Assembly (NCBI GenBank): GCA_944320385.1
Contig: CALUHH010000002.1
Coordinates: forward strand, 1 to 64,000
Length of the DNA stretch: 64,000 nucleotides
Reading direction: 5' to 3'
From: an uncultured Atopobiaceae bacterium
GTDB lineage: Bacteria; Actinomycetota; Coriobacteriia; Coriobacteriales; Atopobiaceae
The notes beneath the pieces were generated by a model. The model saw nothing but the letters and a program-made list of their open reading frames with translations. It was not told where the DNA came from and searched no databases. A program made the translations under genes and the position numbers. Below are positions 56,144-64,000 of the stretch, one piece after another; the first letter of the stretch is position 1; each line of letters starts with the position of its first letter.

Positions 56144-56827
56144 ATGAGGCCGAGGCTAGGGCGCCCGTCATGGGCTATGGGACTGGTGCTCGCGGTCCTT
56201 CTCGCCGCCTGTGCGCTCTGTGGATGCGAGAAGGGCCAGGAGGAGCCCCCGCCCGCCTCCGACCCCGTCGAGATAGCTCACGCCGACGAGGCACAGGTCG
56301 AGAGCACCCCGCGCGACCAGTGGCGCAAGGGCGAGATGCCCTACCTCTACCAGATAGACCCCGCCTGGTCCGAGACGGACTACGCCGGCGGGAGGTTTGC
56401 CAAGACCGGCTGCGGCCCCACCGCGCTCTCGATGGTCTACATCTGCCTCACGGGCAACACAGATCTTGACCCCGCGCAGATGGGCCAGTTCAGCACGCAG
56501 AACGGCTACGCCGCCGACGGCGAGGGGACCATGTGGTCCCTCATGAGCGACGGCGCGGCCCAGCTCGGGCTCACGGGCACGATGGTAAGCCTCGACCCGG
56601 CCGTCCTGCAGGAGGAGCTCGAGGCGGGCAGGCCCGTCATCTGCGTCATGAATCCCGGGACCTTCACCGACATAGGCCACTTCATCGTCCTCGAGCGCTT
56701 GGGCGCCGACGGCAAGGCGGTCGTCCACGACCCCAACAGCGTGGGGCGCAGCATGCGCACCTGGGACCTCGAGCTCATCTGCGCGGAGGCGGCGGGCGCG
56801 TGGTCCTTCTCGGCTGCCGAGGGCTAG
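56144..56827 (+). CDS. Lipoprotein with C39-like cysteine peptidase domain
   Basis: A 227-residue exported protein. The signal peptide (basic start, hydrophobic core MGLVLAVLLAAC) ends in a lipobox LAAC, so Cys23 is the likely lipid anchor. The mature part carries a peptidase_C39_2 fold: FAKTGCGPTALSMVYICL (Cys near residue 90), IGHFIVLERL (His near 180) and VHDPNSVGRS. These are the catalytic triad positions. It may cleave peptides or peptidoglycan cross-links outside the cell. GGGGAGGGGGCGG precedes the ATG. Confidence 0.85.
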   Translation: MRPRLGRPSWAMGLVLAVLLAACALCGCEKGQEEPPPASDPVEIAHADEAQVESTPRDQWRKGEMPYLYQIDPAWSETDYAGGRFAKTGCGPTALSMVYICLTGNTDLDPAQMGQFSTQNGYAADGEGTMWSLMSDGAAQLGLTGTMVSLDPAVLQEELEAGRPVICVMNPGTFTDIGHFIVLERLGADGKAVVHDPNSVGRSMRTWDLELICAEAAGAWSFSAAEG

Positions 56828-56914
56828 CGGCACGGAGCGCGGGGGCGCCGCGGGGAGCGGATGCTTAGCTTTTGCGTCCCGTCCGGGGTTTCGGGGCCGC
56901 CGCGAGGTCTGCGC

Positions 56915-57565
56915 CTATGCGCCAAACGGCCGCCGCGACGCCTTCTCGAGCAGCGTGGCGTAGCCCTGGGCGAGGCGCCGCGCGAGCTCGTCGTCGCAGC
57001 CGGCGGCGGGAACCACGCCATGCTCGTCCGAGACGAGAAGAACATGGGCGCCGTCGGCCTCGCCCGCCGCGACGGCCTCGGCCAGGCGAGGCCCGCGGGT
57101 CACGGCGACCCCCAGCGTACGAGCGAGGTCGAGCACCAGCGTCGCGGCTCCCGACGGAAGCTCCCCCTCCGCAGCGCCCCACACAAGTGCCCCGTCGCGC
57201 ACCGACCAGAGGGTCTCCGGGGCGACGCCCGTGGAGGCGGCCTCGCGCGCCGACGCGAGCGCGCGGGCGGCGAGGGAGAGCGGCTCGGTCTTGACGAGCG
57301 GCTCGTAGGGCCCCACGGTCATGGCGGCGCGGCCCGCCACGTCCACGACGACCATGAGGACGCCGTCGGGGTGCTGCGTCGCGCCGTCCGCGAGCGTCCA
57401 CTCGATATGCTGCTTTGCCCAGGCCACGAGGCCCGTCGTCACGGACGCGCCGTTCACGTGGCGCTGGCTCAGCGCGCGCAGGTGGCGGTTCTCGAGCGGC
57501 AGCGTGCGGGCCGCGAGGCGCCAGCGGCACACCAGCGCGGGCGTCCCCAGCTCAAACTCCTCCAT
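56915..57565 (-). CDS. Hypothetical protein, possible aminotransferase class IV relative
   Basis: A 216-residue protein not clearly assignable. The C-terminal half reads like the PabC/IlvE end domain: TLWSVRDGALVWG near residue 118, SGAATLVLDLARTLGVAV near 137, then a late strand HVLLVSDEHGVVPA near 175. The N-terminal half lacks a recognisable PLP lysine. It could be a degenerate class IV aminotransferase or aminodeoxychorismate lyase. It stands alone between a lipoprotein gene and purH. Confidence 0.6.
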   Translation of the reverse strand: MEEFELGTPALVCRWRLAARTLPLENRHLRALSQRHVNGASVTTGLVAWAKQHIEWTLADGATQHPDGVLMVVVDVAGRAAMTVGPYEPLVKTEPLSLAARALASAREAASTGVAPETLWSVRDGALVWGAAEGELPSGAATLVLDLARTLGVAVTRGPRLAEAVAAGEADGAHVLLVSDEHGVVPAAGCDDELARRLAQGYATLLEKASRRPFGA

Positions 57566-57601
57566 GGTCCTCCTTTGCCTCGCGGCAGACCCCCGGCAAG
57601 A

Positions 57602-57637
57602 GGCGCCCCGGCGAACCTTGTCTGTCGCCGGGGCGCC
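57602..57637 (-). terminator. Hairpin downstream of purH
   Basis: GGCGCCCCGGCGA and TCGCCGGGGCGCC form a 13-bp perfect stem with a 10-nt loop, 32 bp past the purH stop. Confidence 0.65.
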
Positions 57638-57642
57638 CCGAT

Positions 57643-57669
57643 GATACGAAGGGACTGTCCCTTCGTATC
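57643..57669. repeat. Palindrome GATACGAAGGGAC-T-GTCCCTTCGTATC abutting the purH stop
   Basis: Perfect 13-bp arms around one T. It shares the GGGACTGTCCC core with the palindromes at 41564 and 41630 but has different outer arms. Its right end touches the stop codon of purH. Confidence 0.8.
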
Positions 57670-59301
57670 CTAGTGACGGAAGTGGCGGTTGCCGGTGAAG
57701 ACCATCGCGATGCCGTGCTCGTTGCAGGCCTCGATGGACTCGTCGTCGCGCTTGGAGCCGCCGGGCTGGATGATGCAGGTCACGCCGTGCTCGGCGAGCA
57801 CGTCGACGTTGTCACGGAACGGGAAGAACGCGTCGGAGGCGCAGGCATAGCCGCCCTTCTCGACGCCCATGCGCTCGCAGGCCTCGTCGGCGCGCTGGCA
57901 GGCGAGCAGCGCGGAGTCAACGCGGTTGGGCTGGCCCGGGCCCATGCCGATGCCGGCCTTGTCCTTGGAGACCAGGATCGCGTTGGACTTCACTCCCTTG
58001 CAGACGCGCCACGCGAACATGAGCTCCTCCATCTCGGCGTCCGTGGGCTTGCGCTCCGTGGGGCAGATGAAGGTTGCCGGGTCCTCGGCGACGGTGTCGA
58101 CGTTCTGGACGAGCACGCCGCCGTCAACGGTGCGCAGCTCAAAGCGGGCGTGGCCCTCGGCGCCGCCCGTGGCGAGCACGCGCAGGTTGGGGCGCTTTGC
58201 CATGCGCTCGAGCGCCTCGGCCGTGTAGCTCGGGGCAATGATGACCTCGACGAACTGGCCGTTCTCGTCGAAGGCGTGCTCCACCAGCTCGAAGGGCACC
58301 TCACGGTTGCAGGCGATGATGCCGCCGAAGGCGCTCTTGGGGTCGCAGGCGAAGGCGCGGTCGTAGGCACAGGTGATGTCCTCGGCCACGGCGGAGCCGC
58401 AGGGGTTCTGGTGCTTGAGGATCACGCAGGCCGGGCCGTCGAACTCGCGCACGAGGTTCCACGCGGCATCGGCGTCGAGGTAGTTGTTGTATGAGAGGGG
58501 CTTGCCCTGAACCTGCTCCGCGCCCACGAGGGGGCTTGCGGAGGAGAAGGCGTCGGCCGCCTCGTCGGCAAAGCGGTAGACCGCGGCGGACTGCTGGGGG
58601 TTCTCGCCGTAGCGCAGGTCGTCGACCTTCTCGAGATAGAACCCAAGCTCCTCGGGCAGGGCGGGGTCGTCGTCGCACTCGTCGTCGGCGAAGTCCTCGT
58701 CATAGCGGTCGGCGAGCCACATCGCGATGGCGGCGTCGTAGTTGGCGGTGGTCTCGTAGACCTTCAGCTGCAGGTAGCGACGCAGCTCGAGGGAGGTGCA
58801 GCCGTCGTTTGCGCGCATCTCCTCGAGGACCTCGTCGTAGTCGGCCGGGTCGGAGACCACGGTGACCGAGGCGGCGTTCTTGGCGGCGGAGCGCAGCATG
58901 GAGGGGCCGCCGATGTCGATGTGCTCGATGGCGTCGTCAAAGGTGACGTCGGGGTTGGCCACGGTCTTCTCGAACTCGTAGAGGTTCACGCACACCAGGT
59001 CGATCATGCCGATGCCGTGCTCGGCCGCCTCGGCCATGTGCGCGGGGTTGTCGCGACGGGCGAGCAGGCCGCCGTGCACCTTGGGGTGCAGCGTCTTCAC
59101 GCGGCCGTCCATCATCTCGGGGAAGCCCGTGTACTGCTCGATGGGCACAACGTGGACGCCGGCCTCCTCGAGCACGCGCGCGGTGCCGCCCGTCGAGATG
59201 ACCTCGACGCCGAACTCGTCCTCGAGCGCCTTGACGAAGTCGACCACGCCGGTCTTGTCCGTGACCGAGACGAGCGCCCGCTTGATGGGAGTGTCTGCCA
59301 T
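57670..59301 (-). CDS. purH: Bifunctional AICAR formyltransferase / IMP cyclohydrolase
   Basis: A 543-residue PurH. The N-terminal MGS-like domain ([37 protein letters not shown]-type [15 protein letters not shown]) is the cyclohydrolase. The AICARFT domain has [36 protein letters not shown] and the [15 protein letters not shown] stretch. It carries out the last two steps to IMP. GGAGGGCAT precedes the ATG. The upstream gap is only 69 bp, shared with the divergent acetyltransferase gene. Confidence 0.97.
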   Translation of the reverse strand: MADTPIKRALVSVTDKTGVVDFVKALEDEFGVEVISTGGTARVLEEAGVHVVPIEQYTGFPEMMDGRVKTLHPKVHGGLLARRDNPAHMAEAAEHGIGMIDLVCVNLYEFEKTVANPDVTFDDAIEHIDIGGPSMLRSAAKNAASVTVVSDPADYDEVLEEMRANDGCTSLELRRYLQLKVYETTANYDAAIAMWLADRYDEDFADDECDDDPALPEELGFYLEKVDDLRYGENPQQSAAVYRFADEAADAFSSASPLVGAEQVQGKPLSYNNYLDADAAWNLVREFDGPACVILKHQNPCGSAVAEDITCAYDRAFACDPKSAFGGIIACNREVPFELVEHAFDENGQFVEVIIAPSYTAEALERMAKRPNLRVLATGGAEGHARFELRTVDGGVLVQNVDTVAEDPATFICPTERKPTDAEMEELMFAWRVCKGVKSNAILVSKDKAGIGMGPGQPNRVDSALLACQRADEACERMGVEKGGYACASDAFFPFRDNVDVLAEHGVTCIIQPGGSKRDDESIEACNEHGIAMVFTGNRHFRH

Positions 59302-59370
59302 ATGCCCTCCTTGGGTTTGACGACGACATGTTGTACCGTCTCTCTTACGATACCGCAGCTGGAGGACAAG

Positions 59371-60021
59371 ATGGCCCAAATCGATGCTGAGTTGACCTTT
59401 AGGCCCTTTGACGAGAAGGACTTCGAGCGCCTGGCGGAGCTCGTGGGCAGGACGTGGCTCGCGGACTTTCCCTCCCGCGCGCAGATGGCGGCGGGCCGCG
59501 TCGAGCTCGCCCACTACCTCGCACAGTCCACGTGGTCGCTCGTGGCGGAGCGCGGGGACGCCCTGATGGGCGCCGTGCTGCTGGCCGAGCGCGGCGGCGA
59601 GCCCGTTCCGGGCGCGTGGGCCGCGCTCGAGGAGCGCCTCGCGACGGGGGCCGAGAAGGACCCGGAGCTCTCCGAGGCGATTCGCACGGAGATGAGCGGC
59701 GTCGAGGAGGAGGCCGCGCTCGAGGCCGAGTACGCGGCCACGGGGGCGCCTGGCACCGCCGCCGCGGTCAAGCTGCTCATCGTCTCGCCCGACGCCAAGG
59801 GCCTGGGCATCGGCGGCAGGCTCTTCTCGGCAGCGCTCGAACATCTGCGCGAGGTCGGCGCGACGGGCTACCACCTGCTCACCGACGATGCCTGCGACGT
59901 GAGCTTCTACGAGCACAAGGGGCTCACCCGCGCGATGCGCCGCCGTTCGCGGGCGTACTGGCCGGGGGCCGACCCCACGACTGACGACTTCCACGTCTAT
60001 GTGTACGAGCAGGAGCTCTGA
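59371..60021 (+). CDS. GNAT-family N-acetyltransferase
   Basis: A 216-residue protein. The acetyl-CoA binding block VKLLIVSPDAKGLGIGGRLFSAALEHLREVG near residue 130 contains the Q/RxxGxG-type loop (KGLGIGG). A late segment YHLLTDDACDVSFYEHKGL fits the family. An acidic helical insert (residues 70-120) is unusual in length. GGAGGACAAG precedes the ATG. The substrate is unknown. Confidence 0.85.
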   Translation: MAQIDAELTFRPFDEKDFERLAELVGRTWLADFPSRAQMAAGRVELAHYLAQSTWSLVAERGDALMGAVLLAERGGEPVPGAWAALEERLATGAEKDPELSEAIRTEMSGVEEEAALEAEYAATGAPGTAAAVKLLIVSPDAKGLGIGGRLFSAALEHLREVGATGYHLLTDDACDVSFYEHKGLTRAMRRRSRAYWPGADPTTDDFHVYVYEQEL

Positions 60022-60080
60022 GAGGAAGCTCCCTGAATCGGATTTCTGGTTCCCCAGGACTCGGACTCCTGTACTCAATA

Positions 60081-60118
60081 GATTCGGATTTTAGGTAATA
60101 TTAGATTCGGATTTTAGG
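60081..60118. repeat. Direct repeats GATTCGGATTTTAGG upstream of the AAA/DUF4143 gene
   Basis: Two identical 15-mers at 60081 and 60104 (23-bp spacing), with a weaker copy GAATCGGATTTCTGG near 60036. The stretch is AT-rich for this genome and looks like a set of operator sites just upstream of the next gene. Confidence 0.55.
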
Positions 60119-60149
60119 ATTCTCCATCAACGGTCAATTTGGAGCAAGC

Positions 60150-61448
60150 ATGCATGCCACCTCGGCGCGTCCGGAAGCCTATCGGCCCCGCATCGTCGAC
60201 GCACAGATCGAGCGCTACCTCACCTTGTTCGGGGCAATCGAGATATGCGGGGCCAAGTGGTGTGGAAAGACCTGGTCGTCCCTAGCCCATGCAAACAGCA
60301 TCACGTATGTTGACCGCGGCGCCAACCTGCCCATCTCCCAGGCCGACCCGTCCTATCCCCTCGTTGGCGAGAAGCCTCATGTCGTCAACGAGTGGCAGTG
60401 CGTTCCCGCCGTCTGGGACGCCGTCCGGCATGCTGTCGACGCAGGCGCCAACGCGCCGGGCGGCTGGATCCTCACCGGGTCGTCCGCCCCGCGTCAAGAC
60501 CAGACTGCCCACAGCGGCGCGGGAAGAATAGGCCGGGTGAGGATGCACCCGATGACGTTGGCGGAGTCGGGAGAGTCAAACGCGAAGGTGAGCCTCGCGG
60601 GGCTCTTTGACGGGAACTTCTCTCCCTGCCAGTGCCCAACGGGCATCGCGCGGCTCGCGGAGATCACATGTCGGGGCGGCTGGCCCGCCACCATAGAGAG
60701 ATCGTCCGCGGACGCGCAGACTGTTGCGCGCGACTACCTCGCATCATTTCACGGGCAGAGCATCCCGCGGCTCGGGGGCAAGGAGCTCGTCAGCAGACGT
60801 CTTTGCCTCGCCCTGGCCCGCAGCCTTGGGCAGCTTGTCACCAATACGACCCTCGCACGTGAAGTCTATGCGCACGATGACACCAGCCCGTCCGACACGG
60901 AGCTTCGAGAGATCGCCTCCCACCTCGACCTGCTCGTCCGCTCCTATCTCATCGACGAGGTGCCCGGATGGGTCCCCGCGTCGCGCTCCCCCAAGCGCAT
61001 GCGACTCAGGCCCAGACGCTATTTCGCAGACCCCTCCCTGCCCGTAGCTCTCTTGGGGTTGTCCGCAGAGTCCCTTCTTCAGGACTGGCAGACATTCGGC
61101 ATGGTCTTTGAGAATCTCTGCATGAGAGACCTCGACGTTTACGCGCGCGCCCTCCCCGACTCCCCCGCCCAGCCGCTGAGGTATTACCACGACGACTCCG
61201 ACCTCGAGGTCGATGCGATCGTCGAGCGGACGGACGGCAGCTGGGGCGCTTTTGAAATTAAGCTCGGCGAGCAGAAGGTGCCCGAGGCCGCCTCAAGCCT
61301 CATCCGTATGCGAGACAAGCTCATGCGGGACGACCTTGGGAGAACCGCCCCGCCCTCCTTCCTCGCAGTGCTCCTCGGCACGGGCGAGGCGGCGTATCAA
61401 CGGCCCGACGGAGTGTACGTTATTCCCGTCCGCTCGCTGGGAGCATAG
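60150..61448 (+). CDS. AAA ATPase with DUF4143 domain
   Basis: A 432-residue protein. AAA_14-type ATPase at the N-terminus (EICGAKWCGKTWSS near residue 31, then VNEWQCVPAVWDAV as Walker B). The DUF4143 domain follows, ending in a nuclease-like core with EVDAIVER and FEIKLGE, a D...ExK-type arrangement. The family is common, often mobile, and of unknown role. Codon use is more mixed and the promoter region more AT-rich than in neighbouring genes, so transfer is likely. It ends 2 bp before gluQ. Confidence 0.88.
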   Translation: MHATSARPEAYRPRIVDAQIERYLTLFGAIEICGAKWCGKTWSSLAHANSITYVDRGANLPISQADPSYPLVGEKPHVVNEWQCVPAVWDAVRHAVDAGANAPGGWILTGSSAPRQDQTAHSGAGRIGRVRMHPMTLAESGESNAKVSLAGLFDGNFSPCQCPTGIARLAEITCRGGWPATIERSSADAQTVARDYLASFHGQSIPRLGGKELVSRRLCLALARSLGQLVTNTTLAREVYAHDDTSPSDTELREIASHLDLLVRSYLIDEVPGWVPASRSPKRMRLRPRRYFADPSLPVALLGLSAESLLQDWQTFGMVFENLCMRDLDVYARALPDSPAQPLRYYHDDSDLEVDAIVERTDGSWGAFEIKLGEQKVPEAASSLIRMRDKLMRDDLGRTAPPSFLAVLLGTGEAAYQRPDGVYVIPVRSLGA

Positions 61449-61450
61449 CT

Positions 61451-62422
61451 ATGGGCGAGAGGGACATCCCCGTGCGCGGGCGGTTTGCGCCGACGCCCTC
61501 CGGGCGCATGCACCTGGGCAACGTGTTCTCCGCGCTCGTGGCCTGGCTCTCGGCGCGGGCGGCCGGGGGTTCGATGGTGCTGCGCATCGAGGACCTGGAC
61601 CCGCGGGCCCAGCACCCCGGCGTGGCGCAGACGCTGATCGAGGACCTCGCGTGGCTCGGGCTCACCTGGGACGAGGGCCCCTACTGGCAGAGCGAGCGCG
61701 CCGACGTCTACGCCGAGGCGCTCGCGCGGCTGGACGCGGCGGGGCTGCTCTACCCCTGCTTCTGCACGCGCGCTGACCTGCGCGCGGCGTCGGCGCCGCA
61801 CGCCTCGGACGGGGCGCTCGTGTACCCGGGCACCTGCCGCGGTCTCTGCGCCGAGGAGGTGGCGCGCCGCTCGGCCGTCCGCCCGCCATCGGTGCGCCTG
61901 CGCGTGCCAGACGCGGATGACCCGGCGGGCACGATCGAGTTCGTAGACCTGGCGTACGGCCCGCATCGAGAGAACCTGGCACGCGACTGCGGCGACTTCC
62001 TCGTGCGGCGCAGCGACGGCGTGGTGGCCTACCAGCTTGCCGTGGTGGTCGACGACGCGCTCATGGGCGTGACGCAGGTGGTGCGCGGCCACGACCTGCT
62101 GCCTTCGTGCGCGCGTCAGACCTACGTTGCGCGGCTGCTGGGCTGGGAGCCACCTCGCTACGGGCACGTCCCGCTGCTCGTGGCGCCAGACGGCAGACGC
62201 CTTGCCAAGCGCGACCAAGACCTCGACCTCGGGGCGCTTCGCGAGCGCGGCGTTTCGGCGGAGCGCATCGTCGGCACGCTTGCGGCGGCAGCGGGCCTTG
62301 CCGACGCAGGCTGCGAGGCACGTCCGGAGGAGCTCGTCACCGCCTTCTCCTGGGACAACATCGCCGCACACCGCGACGACATCGTCGTGGACGAGGTTTT
62401 TCTCGGCGCGCTCTTGCGTTGA
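61451..62422 (+). CDS. gluQ: Glutamyl-queuosine tRNA(Asp) synthetase
   Basis: A 323-residue GluRS-like catalytic domain without the anticodon-binding domain, the usual GluQ-RS form. RFAPTPSGRMHLGNV near residue 10 is the HIGH motif. A zinc site includes CFCTR near 105 and YPGTCRGLC near 125. LAKRDQDLDL near 251 is the KMSKS-like loop. It attaches glutamate to queuosine 34 of tRNA-Asp. The start follows the preceding stop after two bases with no obvious ribosome site, so translation may depend on the upstream gene. Confidence 0.93.
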   Translation: MGERDIPVRGRFAPTPSGRMHLGNVFSALVAWLSARAAGGSMVLRIEDLDPRAQHPGVAQTLIEDLAWLGLTWDEGPYWQSERADVYAEALARLDAAGLLYPCFCTRADLRAASAPHASDGALVYPGTCRGLCAEEVARRSAVRPPSVRLRVPDADDPAGTIEFVDLAYGPHRENLARDCGDFLVRRSDGVVAYQLAVVVDDALMGVTQVVRGHDLLPSCARQTYVARLLGWEPPRYGHVPLLVAPDGRRLAKRDQDLDLGALRERGVSAERIVGTLAAAAGLADAGCEARPEELVTAFSWDNIAAHRDDIVVDEVFLGALLR

Positions 62423-62424
62423 AG

Positions 62425-62453
62425 TTGTGAGTTGCGCCGTTGTGGGGTATCAT
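62425..62453 (+). promoter_or_regulatory. Promoter of tRNA-Ser
   Basis: TTGTGA and TATCAT separated by 17 bp, about 17 bp upstream of the tRNA. It begins directly after the gluQ stop. Confidence 0.55.
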
Positions 62454-62470
62454 TCTCTCGCACCATCCAC

Positions 62471-62562
62471 GGAGAGCTGACCGAGAGGCCGAAGGTGCTC
62501 GCCTGCTAAGCGAGTATAGGATGCAAATCCTATCTGGGGTTCGAATCCCCAGCTCTCCGCCA
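62471..62562 (+). tRNA. tRNA-Ser (GCT)
   Basis: A 92-nt tRNA with acceptor GGAGAGC paired to GCTCTCC, anticodon loop CTGCTAA (anticodon GCT), a long variable arm (TATAGGATGCAAATCCTA) typical of serine tRNAs, T arm GGGGTTCGAATCCCC and encoded CCA. Confidence 0.97.
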
Positions 62563-62649
62563 GACAGCTCAGGGCCCGTCCCGTCGCACGCGGGGCGGGC
62601 CCTTCTCGTCGGCCCTTCCCCACATCTCCAACATTTTTTGGATTCTCGC

Positions 62650-62678
62650 TTGACGGGCGCGGGACCACGTGGCATTAT
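62650..62678 (+). promoter_or_regulatory. Promoter of tRNA-Arg
   Basis: TTGACG and CATTAT with a 17-bp spacer, ending 12 bp before the tRNA. Confidence 0.65.
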
Positions 62679-62690
62679 TCTCAACTGCAC

Positions 62691-62767
62691 GCGGCGTTAC
62701 CTCAGCTGGATAGAGGACCTGACTACGAATCAGGGCGTCATAGGTTCGAATCCTATACGCCGCACCA
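62691..62767 (+). tRNA. tRNA-Arg (ACG)
   Basis: A 77-nt cloverleaf: acceptor GCGGCGT/ACGCCGC, D arm with CTCAGCTGGATAGAG, anticodon stem CTGA with loop CTACGAA (anticodon ACG, wobble A normally edited to inosine), T arm TAGGTTCGAATCCTA, encoded CCA. Confidence 0.97.
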
Positions 62768-62775
62768 CGCAAACT

Positions 62776-62801
62776 AAGGGGCTCCTTCGGGGGCCCCTTT
62801 T
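62776..62801 (+). terminator. Terminator of tRNA-Arg
   Basis: AAGGGGCTCC and GGGGGCCCCTT form a stem with a TTCG tetraloop, followed by a T run. Confidence 0.85.
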
Positions 62802-62876
62802 GCGTTTTGCGTCTCGGGCCCCGCGCGCAGCCCGCGGGGCGGGGCTCAGGACGAGAAGAACGGCGCGGGAGCGGGG

Positions 62877-63743
62877 CTACGCCAGGCCAAAGTCCCTCAG
62901 GCAGGCGTCGAGGTCCTCCTCGAAGGTGCCGAGCTCGATGCCCGCGGCCTGAATCTTCTCCGACGCCAGGCGGAAGTCGCGCGGGCGCTCGGCGTAGGTC
63001 TTCTCGTCTGGCAGGATGAGACGATCGAGCTCGGCGGCGGAACAGCCCAGCCGCTCGGCGACCAGACGCGCGGTCTCGTACGTGGTGCGGCCGTTCTGGC
63101 TGGCGAAGTGATACGCCCCGCTCGGCAGCGCGAGAATCTGCGGCAGCTGACTGGCAAAGCGCTGGGCGTAGGTCATGTTGCGGCGCTCGTGCACGCGGAA
63201 GGCGGCCGGCTCCCCCGAGCGCAGGGTCGCCATCACGTTGGTGAGGATGTTGGGAGAGGGCTTCACGCCCGGTAGGGCCAGCCCGAACATCCACGAGAAG
63301 CGCAGGATGAGGTAGTCGTCGACGTTCGCACGTATCCAGGCGTCGGCCTCCATCTTCTGCTGGCCGTAGCGCGTGGTCGACGCCTGCTCGTCGTCTTCCG
63401 AGAAGGGAGCCGTGCCCCCAGAGGCGTTGAAGCACTGCTCGGTGGAGATGAAGACGACGCGACGGCGGCGCTCGTGGCAGGCGCGCGCGATGGCGATCGC
63501 GGACTCCGTGTTCACGCGGTGCGTGCCCTCCGGGTCCTTCTCGCAGTGGGCCGTCGTGGCGTCGGCCGCCATGTGCAGGCAGACGTCAAAGTCGGCCGAG
63601 CGCACAAACTCCTCGACGCCCCTTGGGTCACGGAAGTCCACGTCCGTGTGCGACACGCGCACGAACTCGTAGCGCCCGGCGTTGTAGAGCTGCGCCAGGC
63701 TCGCAAGGTAGCCGCGGGCGCCCGTGATCAGAACTCGCTCCAT
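62877..63743 (-). CDS. RmlD-like sugar-nucleotide reductase (SDR family)
   Basis: A 288-residue extended SDR. VLITGARGYLASLAQLY is the NAD(P)-binding turn and YGQQKMEAD (near residue 125) holds the catalytic Tyr-Lys. STEQCFNASGGTAPFSEDDE follows the RmlD pattern (SxDxVF...G...Y.E), with Cys-Phe in place of the usual Val-Phe. It may reduce dTDP-4-keto-rhamnose or a similar sugar nucleotide, but no other rml genes are here. GAGGAGAGC precedes the ATG. The gap to manA upstream is 9 bp, so both are in one operon. Confidence 0.8.
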   Translation of the reverse strand: MERVLITGARGYLASLAQLYNAGRYEFVRVSHTDVDFRDPRGVEEFVRSADFDVCLHMAADATTAHCEKDPEGTHRVNTESAIAIARACHERRRRVVFISTEQCFNASGGTAPFSEDDEQASTTRYGQQKMEADAWIRANVDDYLILRFSWMFGLALPGVKPSPNILTNVMATLRSGEPAAFRVHERRNMTYAQRFASQLPQILALPSGAYHFASQNGRTTYETARLVAERLGCSAAELDRLILPDEKTYAERPRDFRLASEKIQAAGIELGTFEEDLDACLRDFGLA

Positions 63744-63752
63744 GCTCTCCTC

Positions 63753-64000
63753 CTAAGCGGCCTCGCCGGGGCGCGTGGCATAGCTGCGCAGCACCCGGCA
63801 GGTACCTTCGATGACGTACGACCCCGCGCTCGCGGGCATGAGCGCAGAGCGCGTGCGGGGCAGCTCGACCTCCCCCTCCGCCGTGCGCACCCGCGCGGTG
63901 CCCGCGACGCAGGAGAGCACCTCGTAGCGCCCGTGCATCCTATGCTCCCACGAACCGCGCACGTCCACGACGTCCGAGACAAACAGTCGATGGGTCACGC
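63753..64000 (-). CDS. manA: Mannose-6-phosphate isomerase, class I (C-terminal part; gene continues beyond the window)
   Basis: About 82 residues of a frame open at the right edge. They show a cupin end domain: EVLSCVAGTARVRTAEGEVEL, then SALMPASAGSYVIEGTCRVL, which parallels the C-terminus of B. subtilis-type ManA (from memory ILPAQ...IKGTC). An in-frame GTG at 63998 is more likely an internal Val than a start. It would convert fructose-6-P and mannose-6-P, feeding GDP-mannose or rhamnose-type sugars, which fits the SDR neighbour. Confidence 0.65.
   Translation of the reverse strand, partial: VTHRLFVSDVVDVRGSWEHRMHGRYEVLSCVAGTARVRTAEGEVELPRTRSALMPASAGSYVIEGTCRVLRSYATRPGEAA

Noticed and set aside
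60150-61448. Toxin-antitoxin or restriction system around the AAA/DUF4143 gene
   Set aside because: No partner gene on either side. The neighbours are an acetyltransferase and gluQ.

Overview
The window is one stretch of a GC-rich (about two-thirds G+C by eye) chromosome, most likely from a gut or oral coriobacterium (Actinomycetota, class Coriobacteriia; Olsenella/Atopobiaceae/Collinsella-like). The basis is the mix of an actinobacterial base composition with anaerobe and Firmicutes-like gene content: pyruvate:ferredoxin oxidoreductase, rubrerythrin, mannose-family PTS, GlgC plus GlgD, and MurT/GatD. This is an inference. I see no prophage, plasmid or rRNA genes. Most genes are on the minus strand.

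Layout. (1) 1-4460: a probable fructoselysine (Amadori product) locus with a SIS-domain deglycase (cut by the left edge), PTS IIA, IIB, IIC and IID, and a divergent FrlC-like epimerase. The two control regions share operator-like sequences. (2) 4750-9366: a frameshifted YitT-family membrane protein gene and mfd. (3) 9426-11635: an unusual region in which a nuclease-like gene sits between two mirror-symmetric arrays of 41-bp repeats. (4) 11675-23447: a six-gene glycogen operon, glgB-glgP-glgC-glgD-glgA and a GH13-GH77 fusion. (5) 23752-26467: rubrerythrin, a MutY-like glycosylase, an Rrf2 regulator and a HAD phosphatase, followed by tRNA-Asp. (6) 26770-33373: SRP RNA, two PH-domain membrane proteins, dnaX, ybaB, recR and a membrane-anchored protein. 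dnaX carries two palindromic insertions read in frame. (7) 33568-43985: adenine deaminase, a small membrane protein, tandem esterases, nucleoside hydrolase and ribokinase, a ferredoxin-like DUF362 protein and pgi. (8) 44104-49669: thioredoxin, PAP2 phosphatase, a phosphoesterase, a glycosyltransferase-LytS-LytR operon and queT. (9) 49889-64000: a fused MurT-GatD, nifJ, a C39-like lipoprotein, purH, an acetyltransferase, an AAA/DUF4143 protein, gluQ, tRNA-Ser, tRNA-Arg, a sugar-nucleotide reductase and the end of manA.

How the genes work together. Sugar flow is the main theme: PTS uptake of a glycated amino acid, pgi linking hexose phosphates, storage and mobilisation of glycogen, nucleoside and adenine salvage (hydrolase, ribokinase, Ade, PurH), and pyruvate oxidation by NifJ. 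A second thread is queuosine: queT (precursor uptake), gluQ (glutamylation of Q in tRNA-Asp) and a tRNA-Asp(GTC) gene are all present.

The most unusual content is non-coding or DNA-level: the mirrored 41-bp arrays, a strongly over-represented decamer GTTCTTCTCG (19 copies counted by hand, 7 of them intergenic), palindromes with a common core but locus-specific arms that often abut stop codons, and two palindromes inside the dnaX reading frame. All counts and alignments here were made by eye.
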